A DNA stretch of 5,693 bases from Collinsella sp. UBA6357 (GTDB lineage: Bacteria > Actinomycetota > Coriobacteriia > Coriobacteriales > Coriobacteriaceae), in NCBI GenBank assembly GCA_002437815.1, contig DJRP01000014.1:1-5693 (forward strand), read 5' to 3'. A program made the translations under genes and the position numbers. Of this stretch, positions 1-5,693 are shown in pieces. Numbering within the stretch: position 1 is the first letter of the stretch; each line of letters begins with the position of its first letter. The notes under the pieces were generated by a model. It worked only from the letters and a program-made list of their open reading frames with translations. It made no database searches and was not told the origin of the DNA.

Positions 1-20
1 GATGCGGAGCTGAGGAAACG

Positions 21-55
21 CGAGTGGGGCGGCCTCTTGAGGTCCACCCCACTCG
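21..55 (-). terminator. Terminator-like hairpin downstream of argD
   Basis: A perfect 9-bp stem, CGAGTGGGG (21-29) with CCCCACTCG (47-55), encloses a loop that pairs further. On the minus strand a U-G pair, GG/CC, a bulged A and CCU/AGG with a CAAG loop extend it to about 15 pairs. The U-G would be a C-A mismatch on the plus strand, which favours minus-strand transcription and so the end of the argCJBD transcript, about 180 nt past the argD stop. The trailing sequence CGUUUCCUC is a weak U-run, so efficiency is uncertain and it could also serve a gene beyond the window. Confidence 0.6.
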
Positions 56-75
56 TGATCTTCATGTATCTATTT

Positions 76-215
76 GTCTTAAATTTGCACAGATTTGAGT
101 CCAAGACTCTTAAAAACCGTGCAGATCTCAGACAGAGCCAACAGAAAAATTCTCAACATCTTAGATATGCACAGATTCAAAGCCAAACCTCATGAAACCT
201 GTGCAAATTTAAGAC
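76..215. repeat. AT-rich segment bounded by 21-bp inverted repeats
   Basis: The left arm (76-96) and right arm (195-215) are inverted copies matching at 20 of 21 positions, with 17 perfect at the outer ends. The enclosed 140-bp block has 53 G/C bases (38%), far below the neighbouring genes. TGCACAGATT occurs exactly at 86-95 and again at 168-177, a shortened relative (TGCAGAT) at 120-126, and an inverted copy in the right arm. No convincing target-site duplication flanks it and it has no coding potential. It could be a miniature inverted-repeat element or a cluster of operator sites for a gene beyond the window edge; I cannot decide. Confidence 0.6.
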
Positions 216-233
216 TCCATGGCAGGCTATTTG

Positions 234-1526
234 TTACGCCTGCGACCCGAGGACATCTTCGAGGATCGTCATAAGATCGTCGACATCGCCCTTCTCGCAG
301 ACGAGCGGCGGCAGGAAACGCAGCGTGTGCACGCCCGTCGCGTTGATCACGGCGCCGGCCTCGAGGGCACGGGCGACGATATCGTGCGCGTCGCCGGCCG
401 CCTCGTCCAGATCGCATCCGAGCATGAGGCCGCGGCCGCGCACCTCGGTTACATGCGGAAGCTCGGCCAGACGGGCCTCCATATAGGAACCAACCTCAGC
501 AGCATGCTGAGCATAGTTGCCCCGCACCAACGAGCTCAACGTGGCGGCCGCCGCAGCCACCGCCAGGCAGCTGCCGCCGAACGTCGAACCGTGGTCACCG
601 GGGCGGAACACATCGGCGATCTCCTTCTTGGCAACGACGGCGCCCATGGGCACACCGTCGGCGATGCCCTTGGCAAGACTCATGATATCGGGCTCGACGC
701 CATAGGTCTGAAAAGCAAACGGCTTGCCGCTACGGAAGATGCCGCACTGGACCTCGTCGGCGATCAGCAGTGCACCATACTCATGAGCCAGATCGCGTGC
801 CGCAGCCATAAACTCCTCGGTCATGGGATGCACGCCGCTCTCGCCTTGGATGGGCTCGAGCATCACGGCGCAGATCTCGTTGCCGAGCTGCTCGAAGATC
901 TGCTTGAGCTCGTCAGCGTCGTTAGGCGTGCAGGCGACAAAGCCGCCGGGCAGCGGGCGGAAGCTGTCCTGCAGCCAATCTTGCATGGTTGCCGCGATGG
1001 TCTCGAGGGTGCGGCCGTGGAAGCCACCGCGCATGCACACGATGGTGTTACCACCGTTGCCGGCACGCTTGGCATAGAGGCGCGCGAGCTTCATCGCACC
1101 CTCGTTGGCCTCAGCACCGGAGTTGGCAAAGAATGTCTCCCATACTTGCTCGCCATCCGACGGAGCGCCGAGTGCTGCCGACGTAGTCTCATCATCAGCA
1201 GCGATGGCGTCGGCCAGTACACGGGCACCGTCCTCATCGTCGTTGGCAAGCTTAGACAGCAACGCCGCAACCTCGCCGCGATGCTCAATATAGAAATAGT
1301 TGGAAACATGGAGCAGCTTTTTTGTCTGGGATTCGAGCGCCGCCAACACGGCCGGGTTGCCGTGACCCAAGCTGCACACGCCGATACCGGCCAAGAAGTC
1401 CAGATACTCGCGACCGTCGTCGCCCGTGAGCTTCATGCCATGACCCTCGGTAAACTCCACCTCGGAGCGACCAAAGGTATGCATCACATACTGGGATTCA
1501 AGTGATTTTTGCTGAGCAAGGGACAT
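234..1526 (-). CDS. argD: Acetylornithine aminotransferase (PLP-dependent)
   Basis: ArgD moves an amino group from glutamate to N-acetylglutamate semialdehyde, forming N-acetylornithine, and uses pyridoxal phosphate. It belongs to the class III (fold type I) aminotransferases. The 430-residue protein shows LDFLAGIGVCSLGHGNP (42-58), NSGAEANEGAMKLAR (135-149), MRGGFHGRT (165-173), EPIQGESG (224-231), LIADEVQCG (254-262, with Asp257 contacting the PLP ring nitrogen), SLAKG with the Schiff-base lysine (Lys286), GSTFGG (313-318) and RFLPPL (403-408). Family members are commonly near 400 residues; the extra length is mostly an acidic, alanine-rich insertion at about 95-128, just before the NSGAEA motif. 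The usual GRTG after DEVQ is here FRSG. The ATG at 1526 follows AAAGGA with 6 nt spacing. It is the last gene of argCJBD in this window; a role in lysine synthesis as succinyldiaminopimelate aminotransferase is also possible for this family. Confidence 0.96.
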   Translation of the reverse strand: MSLAQQKSLESQYVMHTFGRSEVEFTEGHGMKLTGDDGREYLDFLAGIGVCSLGHGNPAVLAALESQTKKLLHVSNYFYIEHRGEVAALLSKLANDDEDGARVLADAIAADDETTSAALGAPSDGEQVWETFFANSGAEANEGAMKLARLYAKRAGNGGNTIVCMRGGFHGRTLETIAATMQDWLQDSFRPLPGGFVACTPNDADELKQIFEQLGNEICAVMLEPIQGESGVHPMTEEFMAAARDLAHEYGALLIADEVQCGIFRSGKPFAFQTYGVEPDIMSLAKGIADGVPMGAVVAKKEIADVFRPGDHGSTFGGSCLAVAAAAATLSSLVRGNYAQHAAEVGSYMEARLAELPHVTEVRGRGLMLGCDLDEAAGDAHDIVARALEAGAVINATGVHTLRFLPPLVCEKGDVDDLMTILEDVLGSQA

Positions 1527-1545
1527 AGGGGGTCCTTTCTGTTAA

Positions 1546-1563
1546 CGGGAGCGCGGGCTCCCG
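1546..1563 (-). other. Hairpin between argB and argD
   Basis: A perfect 7-bp inverted repeat, CGGGAGC (1563-1557 on the minus strand) with GCTCCCG (1552-1546), encloses a 4-base loop in the 67-bp argB-argD gap. It is followed by TTAACAG and not by a U-run, so it is a poor intrinsic terminator. It lies about 20 bp before the argD start. A stem of this kind could tune argD expression or protect the argB 3' end; that role is inference. Confidence 0.55.
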
Positions 1564-1593
1564 AGAGGTTGCGGATCGGTCGAGCCGAAGATG

Positions 1594-2574
1594 TTAAAGC
1601 GACTGCAGCTTTTCGACCTCATCGAGGTTCTCGGACAGGCGCGCCGCGAACGTCGAGAGCGGGTGCGGATGCGTGTCAAACTCGTAGGCGGTCTCGGTGG
1701 AATGGATAACGGTACCCACACCGGCATCGGTCAGAAGCTCGAGCAACAGCGAATGCGGCGTGGTGCCGTTGATGATGTGTGCACGGAATACCCCGGCAGC
1801 CAGTGCCTCGACAGCGGCACGCAGCTTGGGAATCATGCCCTTGTCGACCTCGCCGCCGTAGAGCATCTCGTTGACCTCGTCGAGCGTGAGGTTCGAGATG
1901 AGCGAATCCTTGTCGCTGAAATCCTTGTACAGGCCATCGACATCGGTAAGGAAGATCACCTTGTGCGCATGGAGCGCCGCCGCGATCGAACCGGCGGCCG
2001 TATCGGCATTGATGTTATAGAAGCCGCCGTCCTCGCCCGCCGCGACCGTCGCGATCACGGGGATGTACTCCGAATCGAGCAAGCGCTCGATAAAATCGGT
2101 GTTGACATGCGTAACCTTACCCACGCGACCGAGTTCAGGATCGAGCGGCTCGGCAATCAGCGTACCGGCATCGCTGCCCGAGACGCCCACGGCCAGATTG
2201 CCATGTTGGTTGATGGCGCCCACGAGCTCCTGGTTGACCTTGCCGCCGAGCACCTCGCGCACGATATCCATCGTCTCGGGCGTGGTGACACGCTGGCCGT
2301 TTTTGAATTCGACCGGAATATCGTAGTGGCTGAGTGCCTCGTTAATGGCCTTGCCGCCACCATGCACGATCACCGGGCGCATGCCGATAATCTTGAGCAG
2401 CACGATATCGCTCATGACATCGCGACGAAGCTGCTCGTCGACCATGGCTGCGCCGCCATATTTGATGACGACGGTCTTGCCCGTCAGGTTCTTGATCCAT
2501 GGCAGCGCCTCGAACAGCAGTTGCGCGGTCGCCTCGTTAGACTCGCCGGTTCGGCAGTCGCGTGCGTATTTCAT
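1594..2574 (-). CDS. argB: Acetylglutamate kinase
   Basis: ArgB phosphorylates N-acetylglutamate with ATP, the usual feedback-controlled step. The 326-residue protein of the amino acid kinase fold shows VIKYGG (36-41, Lys38), VIVHGGGK (68-75), NGQRV (92-96, with the substrate-binding Arg95), NINADTAAG (187-195), FLTDVDGLY (208-216) and KGMIPK (245-250, Lys250). The N-terminal segment ATAQLLFEALPWIKNLTGK (15-33) resembles the extra helix of the arginine-inhibited hexameric kinases, and HIINGTTPHSLLLELLTDAGVGTVI (266-290) matches their arginine-site region, so feedback inhibition by arginine is likely (inference). Two oddities: about 33 residues follow the usual end at GTVI, and Ser134 replaces the lysine common in the GxSGKD loop. 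The ATG at 2574 is preceded by GGGGAGG with 8 nt spacing. Confidence 0.97.
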   Translation of the reverse strand: MKYARDCRTGESNEATAQLLFEALPWIKNLTGKTVVIKYGGAAMVDEQLRRDVMSDIVLLKIIGMRPVIVHGGGKAINEALSHYDIPVEFKNGQRVTTPETMDIVREVLGGKVNQELVGAINQHGNLAVGVSGSDAGTLIAEPLDPELGRVGKVTHVNTDFIERLLDSEYIPVIATVAAGEDGGFYNINADTAAGSIAAALHAHKVIFLTDVDGLYKDFSDKDSLISNLTLDEVNEMLYGGEVDKGMIPKLRAAVEALAAGVFRAHIINGTTPHSLLLELLTDAGVGTVIHSTETAYEFDTHPHPLSTFAARLSENLDEVEKLQSL

Positions 2575-2592
2575 GATGCCGTCCTCCCCAGA

Positions 2593-3861
2593 CTATGAAC
2601 GGTAGTCGCCGTTGATGGAGATGTATTCGTGCGTGAGGTCGCAGGTCCACACCGTGGTCGAGGCGTCGCCCGCACCCAGATCGGCCGAGATCACGATCTC
2701 GGGCGCCTCGAAGCGGCGCAGGGCCTCGTCCTCGTCGAAGGGCACGGTGAGGCCGTTGCGGCAGACGGGCATGCCCATCATGTCGATGGCCACGTCCTCC
2801 TGATTGAAGTGCACGCCGCACTTACCGAGCGCCATGGCCACGCGGCCCCAGTTGCAGTCATGCCCCGCGATGCAGGTCTTGACGAGCGGCGAGTTCGCGA
2901 CGGCGCGCGCGGCGGTGTCGGCCTCCTCGTCGGTCGCGGCGCCGGTGATGTTCACGGTCACGAGTTTGGACGCGCCCTCGCCGTCGGCGGCGATGTTGCG
3001 CGCAAGGCTCTCGCACACCACGTAGAGCGCATAGGCGAGTTCCTCAAAGGCCTCGCTCCCCTCCTCGATGGCGGGGGCGTCGGGTGCAGCCTTGCCGTTC
3101 GCGAGCATGATGCAGGTGTCGTTAGTCGAGGTGTCGGAGTCGACCGTCACCTTGTTAAAGGTGCGGTCGACGGTGCTCTTGAGCAGGGTATGGAGCGTCT
3201 GCGGGGCAACCGGCGCATCCGTCGTGATGACGGCGATCATCGTGGCCATGTTGGGCATGATCATGCCGGAGCCCTTGCACATGCCGCCCACGGTAAAGGT
3301 CTTGCCCTCATAACCTGCCGCCGCGCTCTCGTAGGTGACGGCGTACTGCTTGGGGTGCGTGTCCGTCGTCATGATGGCATGTGCCGCGTCGTCGCCGCCG
3401 TGGGAGGAGAGCGCCTCGTACGCCGCGGGGATGCCCGTCTCGAACGTATCGATGGGCAGGATCTGCCCAATCACGCCCGTGGATGCCACGAGCACCTGCT
3501 CGGATTCGCAACCGATCACCTGCGAGGCAATCTTGCAGGTCTCGCGGGCGCAGGCGAGACCCGTCTCGCCCGTGGCGGCGTTGGCGTTGCCCGAGTTGAT
3601 CGAGATGCCCGCGACGGTGCCGTAGCCCTTGTCCGCTCCGCCGAGGTTCGCACGGCTCACCTGGACGGGCGCCGCACAGAAGCGGTTTGTGGTGAAGACG
3701 CCCGCGCCCGCGCAGGGCTCATCGGGCACGACGAGCGCGTAGTCGCGGCGCTCGGGGTTCTTGCGAAAGCCCGCATGGATGCCGGAGGCCTTGAAGCCCG
3801 CGGCGGCCGTGACGCCACCGTCGACGGCACGGATCTTGAGGTCGAATTCTGCTGTATCCAT
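2593..3861 (-). CDS. argJ: Glutamate N-acetyltransferase / ornithine acetyltransferase precursor
   Basis: ArgJ moves the acetyl group from N-acetylornithine to glutamate, releasing ornithine and regenerating N-acetylglutamate; some members also use acetyl-CoA. The 422-residue precursor shows the N-terminal GGVTAAAGFKASGIHAG (15-31), the SINSGNANAATG motif (88-98), the oxyanion-hole region ASTGVIG (126-132), and the self-cleavage site KGSGMIMPNMATM (196-208). Cleavage is expected between Ala206 and Thr207, giving alpha and beta chains with Thr207 as nucleophile. The C-terminal HEYISINGDYRS matches the family end. Length is slightly above the usual 390-410. The ATG at 3861 has AAGGAG 11 nt upstream, rather distant, but no better in-frame start exists. 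The next gene, argB, starts 18 bp after the stop, so the two are surely cotranscribed. Whether it is mono- or bifunctional cannot be told; no argA is in the window. Confidence 0.97.
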   Translation of the reverse strand: MDTAEFDLKIRAVDGGVTAAAGFKASGIHAGFRKNPERRDYALVVPDEPCAGAGVFTTNRFCAAPVQVSRANLGGADKGYGTVAGISINSGNANAATGETGLACARETCKIASQVIGCESEQVLVASTGVIGQILPIDTFETGIPAAYEALSSHGGDDAAHAIMTTDTHPKQYAVTYESAAAGYEGKTFTVGGMCKGSGMIMPNMATMIAVITTDAPVAPQTLHTLLKSTVDRTFNKVTVDSDTSTNDTCIMLANGKAAPDAPAIEEGSEAFEELAYALYVVCESLARNIAADGEGASKLVTVNITGAATDEEADTAARAVANSPLVKTCIAGHDCNWGRVAMALGKCGVHFNQEDVAIDMMGMPVCRNGLTVPFDEDEALRRFEAPEIVISADLGAGDASTTVWTCDLTHEYISINGDYRS

Positions 3862-3891
3862 CGTCTCTATGACTCCTTATGTGCTTGATAG

Positions 3892-3978
3892 AAAACCGGG
3901 CACTCGGGCCGCACCGTCCCGCCGGCCACATCGTGTGGACCAGTGTAGGACGAGTACGGGCCCGAATGCCCAGGCTTT
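3892..3978 (-). repeat. Long imperfect palindrome between argC and argJ (structured RNA candidate)
   Basis: This element fills most of the 139-bp argC-argJ gap. As minus-strand RNA it folds on paper into one long arm: AAAGCC pairs with GGUUUU (3978-3973 with 3897-3892), a 13-bp stem joins 3971-3959 to 3910-3898, GUAC pairs with GUGC (3957-3954 with 3914-3911), and CGUCC pairs with GGACG (3952-3948 with 3919-3915). That is 28 pairs broken only by single-base bulges at 3972, 3958 and 3953. An apical hairpin (3941-3924) has stem CCACA/UGUGG plus a GG/CC clamp and a CGA loop. The pairs that are not Watson-Crick are G-U in the minus-strand RNA and would be A-C mismatches in the plus-strand RNA, which supports function in the operon transcript. 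The 3' arm ends in UUUU, so partial termination is one option; an RNA processing or stability element, or a repeated intergenic palindrome, are others. Confidence 0.7.
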
Positions 3979-4000
3979 GCGATTCTGTGACGAGTCTTTA

Positions 4001-5071
4001 CTACACCGGGCAGGCCAAGATCGGGAGACCTCGTCGCTCCTCGAAGCCAAAAACGATGTTGGCGCACTGAATCGCCTGGCCGGCCGCGCCCTTGCAAAGG
4101 TTATCGATGGCGCCAGTCGCCACGAGCACGCCGGCGCGCTTGTTGAGGGCAAGCCCGATCTGGGCGGCGTTGCTGCCGACAACCGAAGCCGTCTTGGGCT
4201 GTTGACCGGCGTCGAGCACGCGCACGAACACGCGGCCCTCGTAGAACTTCTTGTAATGGGAAACGGCGTTCTCGGCGGTCAGGCTGTCGAGGGCCGCGGG
4301 CGTGAGCGGCAGCGTAACGGTCGACAGCAGGCCACGCTTGAGCGGCGCCAGATGCGGCGTGAAGACAATGCGGTCCTTAAGGCCCAGGATCTGTTCGATC
4401 TCGGGCGTGTGGCGATGCTTGCAGACACCGTAGGCCTCGACGTTCTCGTCCGCGCTGCAATAATGGGTGCGGGCGTTGCACGACTTTCCGGCACCGGTAA
4501 CGCCGCTGATGGCGTCGACCACCACGGCCCCCTGCTCTGCCACCCAGCCGGCGCGGACGGCCGGCGCGGCGGCGAGACTCGTGGCCGTGGGATAGCATCC
4601 GGCGCAGGCGACGAGCGTGGCATCGCCGGCGGCGTGTTTGGCGGCTGCGACGGCAAGGTCGTCCGGGAAGAGCTCGGGCAGGCCGAAGGCGCGGGTCTCA
4701 AGAAGCTCAGGGCTCGTGTGCTCGGCGTTATACCAGGCCTCGAACACGGCTGGATCGGAGAGGCGGTAGTCGGCCGAAAGGTCGAAGACCGAGACACCCG
4801 CCGCAAGGAGTCCCGGCACGACGGCCATGGCGGCCGTGTGGGGAACGGCGAGGAAGACGGCATCGCAGGTCGAGAGGACCGGGTCGTCATGGGTGGTGAA
4901 GGAAAGGTCGCTCACGCCCGCGAAGCTGGGATAGACTGCGGCGAGCGGTTGGCCCGCGTCGGCGTTGGACGTGATGGCGACAAGCTCGAACTCGGGATGC
5001 TCGAGCAGAAGACGGGTGAGCTCGGCTCCGGCATAACCTGCCGCGCCGACAACTCCGACCTTGAGGGACAT
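4001..5071 (-). CDS. argC: N-acetyl-gamma-glutamyl-phosphate reductase
   Basis: ArgC reduces N-acetyl-glutamyl-5-phosphate to N-acetylglutamate 5-semialdehyde with NADPH, the third step from glutamate to ornithine. The 356-residue protein has the N-terminal Rossmann loop GVVGAAGYAG (6-12 hold the glycines), FDLSADYRL (96-104), the active-site cysteine in CAGCYPT (Cys159), the ISGVTGAGK segment (188-196), and KHRHTPEI (218-225), which holds the conserved catalytic histidine. The C-terminal DNLCKGAAGQAIQ motif (323-335) is also present. Length is normal for the family. I place the start at the ATG at 5071 because GGAG sits 6 nt upstream; an in-frame GTG at 5083 has no good ribosome binding site and would make that GGAG coding. 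It is the first gene of argCJBD, directly behind the ARG-box-like sites, and is separated from argJ by a large palindrome. Confidence 0.97.
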   Translation of the reverse strand: MSLKVGVVGAAGYAGAELTRLLLEHPEFELVAITSNADAGQPLAAVYPSFAGVSDLSFTTHDDPVLSTCDAVFLAVPHTAAMAVVPGLLAAGVSVFDLSADYRLSDPAVFEAWYNAEHTSPELLETRAFGLPELFPDDLAVAAAKHAAGDATLVACAGCYPTATSLAAAPAVRAGWVAEQGAVVVDAISGVTGAGKSCNARTHYCSADENVEAYGVCKHRHTPEIEQILGLKDRIVFTPHLAPLKRGLLSTVTLPLTPAALDSLTAENAVSHYKKFYEGRVFVRVLDAGQQPKTASVVGSNAAQIGLALNKRAGVLVATGAIDNLCKGAAGQAIQCANIVFGFEERRGLPILACPV

Positions 5072-5158
5072 ATCAGGCTCCACTTCTGCGGCCTAGCGCC
5101 TTGATGCGCATCGGGCAGCCGCGTATATGAGATAGCCTGAAACTTTAGCACTCATTGA

Positions 5159-5193
5159 TGCATATTCTCGCAAATTTTTTGCATATTCATGCA
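5159..5193 (-). promoter_or_regulatory. Tandem ARG boxes, probable ArgR operator of argCJBD
   Basis: Two 14-bp near-palindromic sites are visible. On the minus strand the upstream one (5193-5180) reads TGCATGAATATGCA and the downstream one (5172-5159) reads TGCGAGAATATGCA; they match at 12 of 14 positions. Their centres are exactly 21 bp apart, two helical turns, which is the spacing of paired ARG boxes bound by an ArgR hexamer in Escherichia coli. The TGCAT half-sites resemble actinobacterial ARG boxes. The location just ahead of argC fits arginine-dependent repression of the whole operon. That ArgR binds here is inference; no argR lies in the window. Confidence 0.75.
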
Positions 5194-5202
5194 CCGAAAC
5201 AA
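5174..5202 (-). promoter_or_regulatory. Candidate argC promoter
   Basis: On the minus strand, TTGTTT (5202-5197) is followed after 17 bp by AAAAAT (5179-5174), a weak sigma-70-like pair with 3/6 and 4/6 matches. Transcription would begin near 5167. The upstream ARG-box-like site would fill the spacer and the downstream one would cover the start point, a typical repressing arrangement. The match is weak and other -10 choices are possible. Confidence 0.4.
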
Positions 5203-5247
5203 GCCTGACACATTGAGTGGGCCTACATCCCCGCGCCCAAGATGACG

Positions 5248-5658
5248 CTACAAGCTCAGGGGCTTCCACTCGTCGTGGTTGCAGATGAAAGCCTGCGGAT
5301 CCTCCACGCTAAAGAAGACGAGGTTGGGATCGTCCGCTCCTTCGTAATGCTCACCCAGGCGCTCAAGATGCTTCCAGCCGGCCTCGCGCATGGCGGGAGC
5401 CGCGCCATCGACCATGCCGGCGCAACCGCGCAAAATGAGCCAGCCATGTCCCGGCCACCAGCTCGTCGCCTCGAATCGCGGATTTTGCTCAAGCTCACGC
5501 CACACATCCTTGCTGCGCGCCGTCACGAACCAGAGCTTTCCATCTTGAATCTGAGCAAACGAGAACGGCCGTACATGCGGCTGCCCGTCCACGCTTGTTG
5601 CCAGATACCACGCCGGCACCGACGTCAGATACTCCAAGACCGTATTCAATTCATCCAT
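5248..5658 (-). CDS. Pyridoxamine 5'-phosphate oxidase (PPOX) family flavoprotein
   Basis: A 136-residue protein resembling the small split-barrel PPOX family, whose members usually bind FMN or another flavin and act as dimers in the cytoplasm. Visible family features are the N-terminal helix and first strand (PAWYLATS, residues 15-22), the GxPHVRPF turn and strand (25-32), the strand KLWFVTARSKDVWRELEQNP (41-60), and a barrel strand around WLILRGCAGMVDG (73-85). Length fits the small family members. I chose the ATG at 5658 because GGAGG lies 5 nt before it. A second in-frame ATG at 5670 has no ribosome binding site, and using it would put the GGAGG inside the gene. Substrate and reaction cannot be read from sequence; relatives include general stress proteins, nitroimidazole-resistance-type reductases and heme- or F420-binding proteins. 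It lies upstream of and co-directional with argC, but the repressor-like sites between them suggest separate control. No link to arginine synthesis is evident. Confidence 0.85.
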   Translation of the reverse strand: MDELNTVLEYLTSVPAWYLATSVDGQPHVRPFSFAQIQDGKLWFVTARSKDVWRELEQNPRFEATSWWPGHGWLILRGCAGMVDGAAPAMREAGWKHLERLGEHYEGADDPNLVFFSVEDPQAFICNHDEWKPLSL

Positions 5659-5693
5659 GTCAACCTCCATATTTAGGACGGGGTCCAGCTTGC

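Noticed and set aside
97..109. Small hairpin GAGTC-CAA-GACTC
   Set aside because: A 5-bp stem with a 3-base loop, too short to call on its own; it lies inside the AT-rich inverted-repeat block and is reported as part of that.
219..3888. Long plus-strand open frames opposite argD (219-1505), argB (1591-2598) and argJ (2629-3888)
   Set aside because: They mirror the minus-strand genes nearly end to end, have no recognisable domains, and are expected where GC-rich codon use suppresses stop codons on the opposite strand. The minus-strand products carry full family motifs.
5072..5083. GTG at 5083 as the argC start
   Set aside because: The GGAG 6 nt before the ATG at 5071 fits initiation there, and that start gives the usual ArgC N-terminus directly before the Rossmann strand.
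3761..5104. 447-residue plus-strand open frame opposite argC and the argJ start
   Set aside because: No family motifs are visible. It overlaps the whole of argC and runs through the argC-argJ palindrome, whose G-U pairs favour minus-strand transcription.
5210..5247. Terminator after the PPOX-family gene
   Set aside because: Only a 5-bp stem (TGGGC/GCCCA with a 12-base loop) can be drawn, with no following U-run, so I do not call a terminator; readthrough towards argC remains possible.
5659..5670. Upstream ATG at 5670 as the start of the PPOX-family gene
   Set aside because: No ribosome binding site precedes it, while GGAGG is correctly placed for the ATG at 5658.
5676..5686. Short inverted repeat GGAC-GGG-GTCC at the right edge
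   Set aside because: Only 4 bp of stem, likely by chance, and the window ends too soon to judge a promoter or operator for the PPOX-family gene.

Overview
The window carries a compact arginine biosynthesis operon read entirely on the minus strand in the order argC, argJ, argB, argD (from about 5071 down to 234). It is preceded upstream by a small flavin-oxidase-family gene on the same strand (5658 to 5248) and followed by a short AT-rich intergenic tail (1 to 233). The high-GC coding sequence, the argCJBD order and the protein sequences suggest an actinomycetote. My best guess is a gut Coriobacteriia member such as Collinsella, but this rests on general resemblance and not on any search.

Layout from the transcriptional start side: a pyridoxamine 5'-phosphate oxidase (PPOX) family protein of unknown substrate ends at 5248. 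The gap before argC holds two 14-bp palindromic sites, centred exactly 21 bp apart, that look like tandem ARG boxes for the arginine repressor ArgR. They overlap a weak candidate promoter. Then come argC (356 aa), a 139-bp gap filled by a long imperfect palindrome, argJ (422 aa), an 18-bp gap, argB (326 aa), a 67-bp gap with a perfect 7-bp hairpin, and argD (430 aa). Past argD there is an AT-rich 140-bp segment bounded by a 21-bp inverted repeat, and then a strong terminator-like hairpin at 21-55.

The four enzymes carry glutamate to ornithine through N-acetylated intermediates. ArgJ transfers the acetyl group from acetylornithine back to glutamate (the cyclic pathway). ArgB phosphorylates N-acetylglutamate, ArgC reduces the acyl phosphate to the semialdehyde, and ArgD transaminates it to N-acetylornithine. 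No argA, argF, argG, argH or argR is present in the window.

The genes are ordinary. The interest lies in the non-coding parts (tandem ARG boxes, the argC-argJ palindrome, the AT-rich inverted-repeat segment) and in two lineage-type protein additions: an acidic insertion in ArgD and a C-terminal tail on ArgB. I see no evidence for a novel multi-gene system here.
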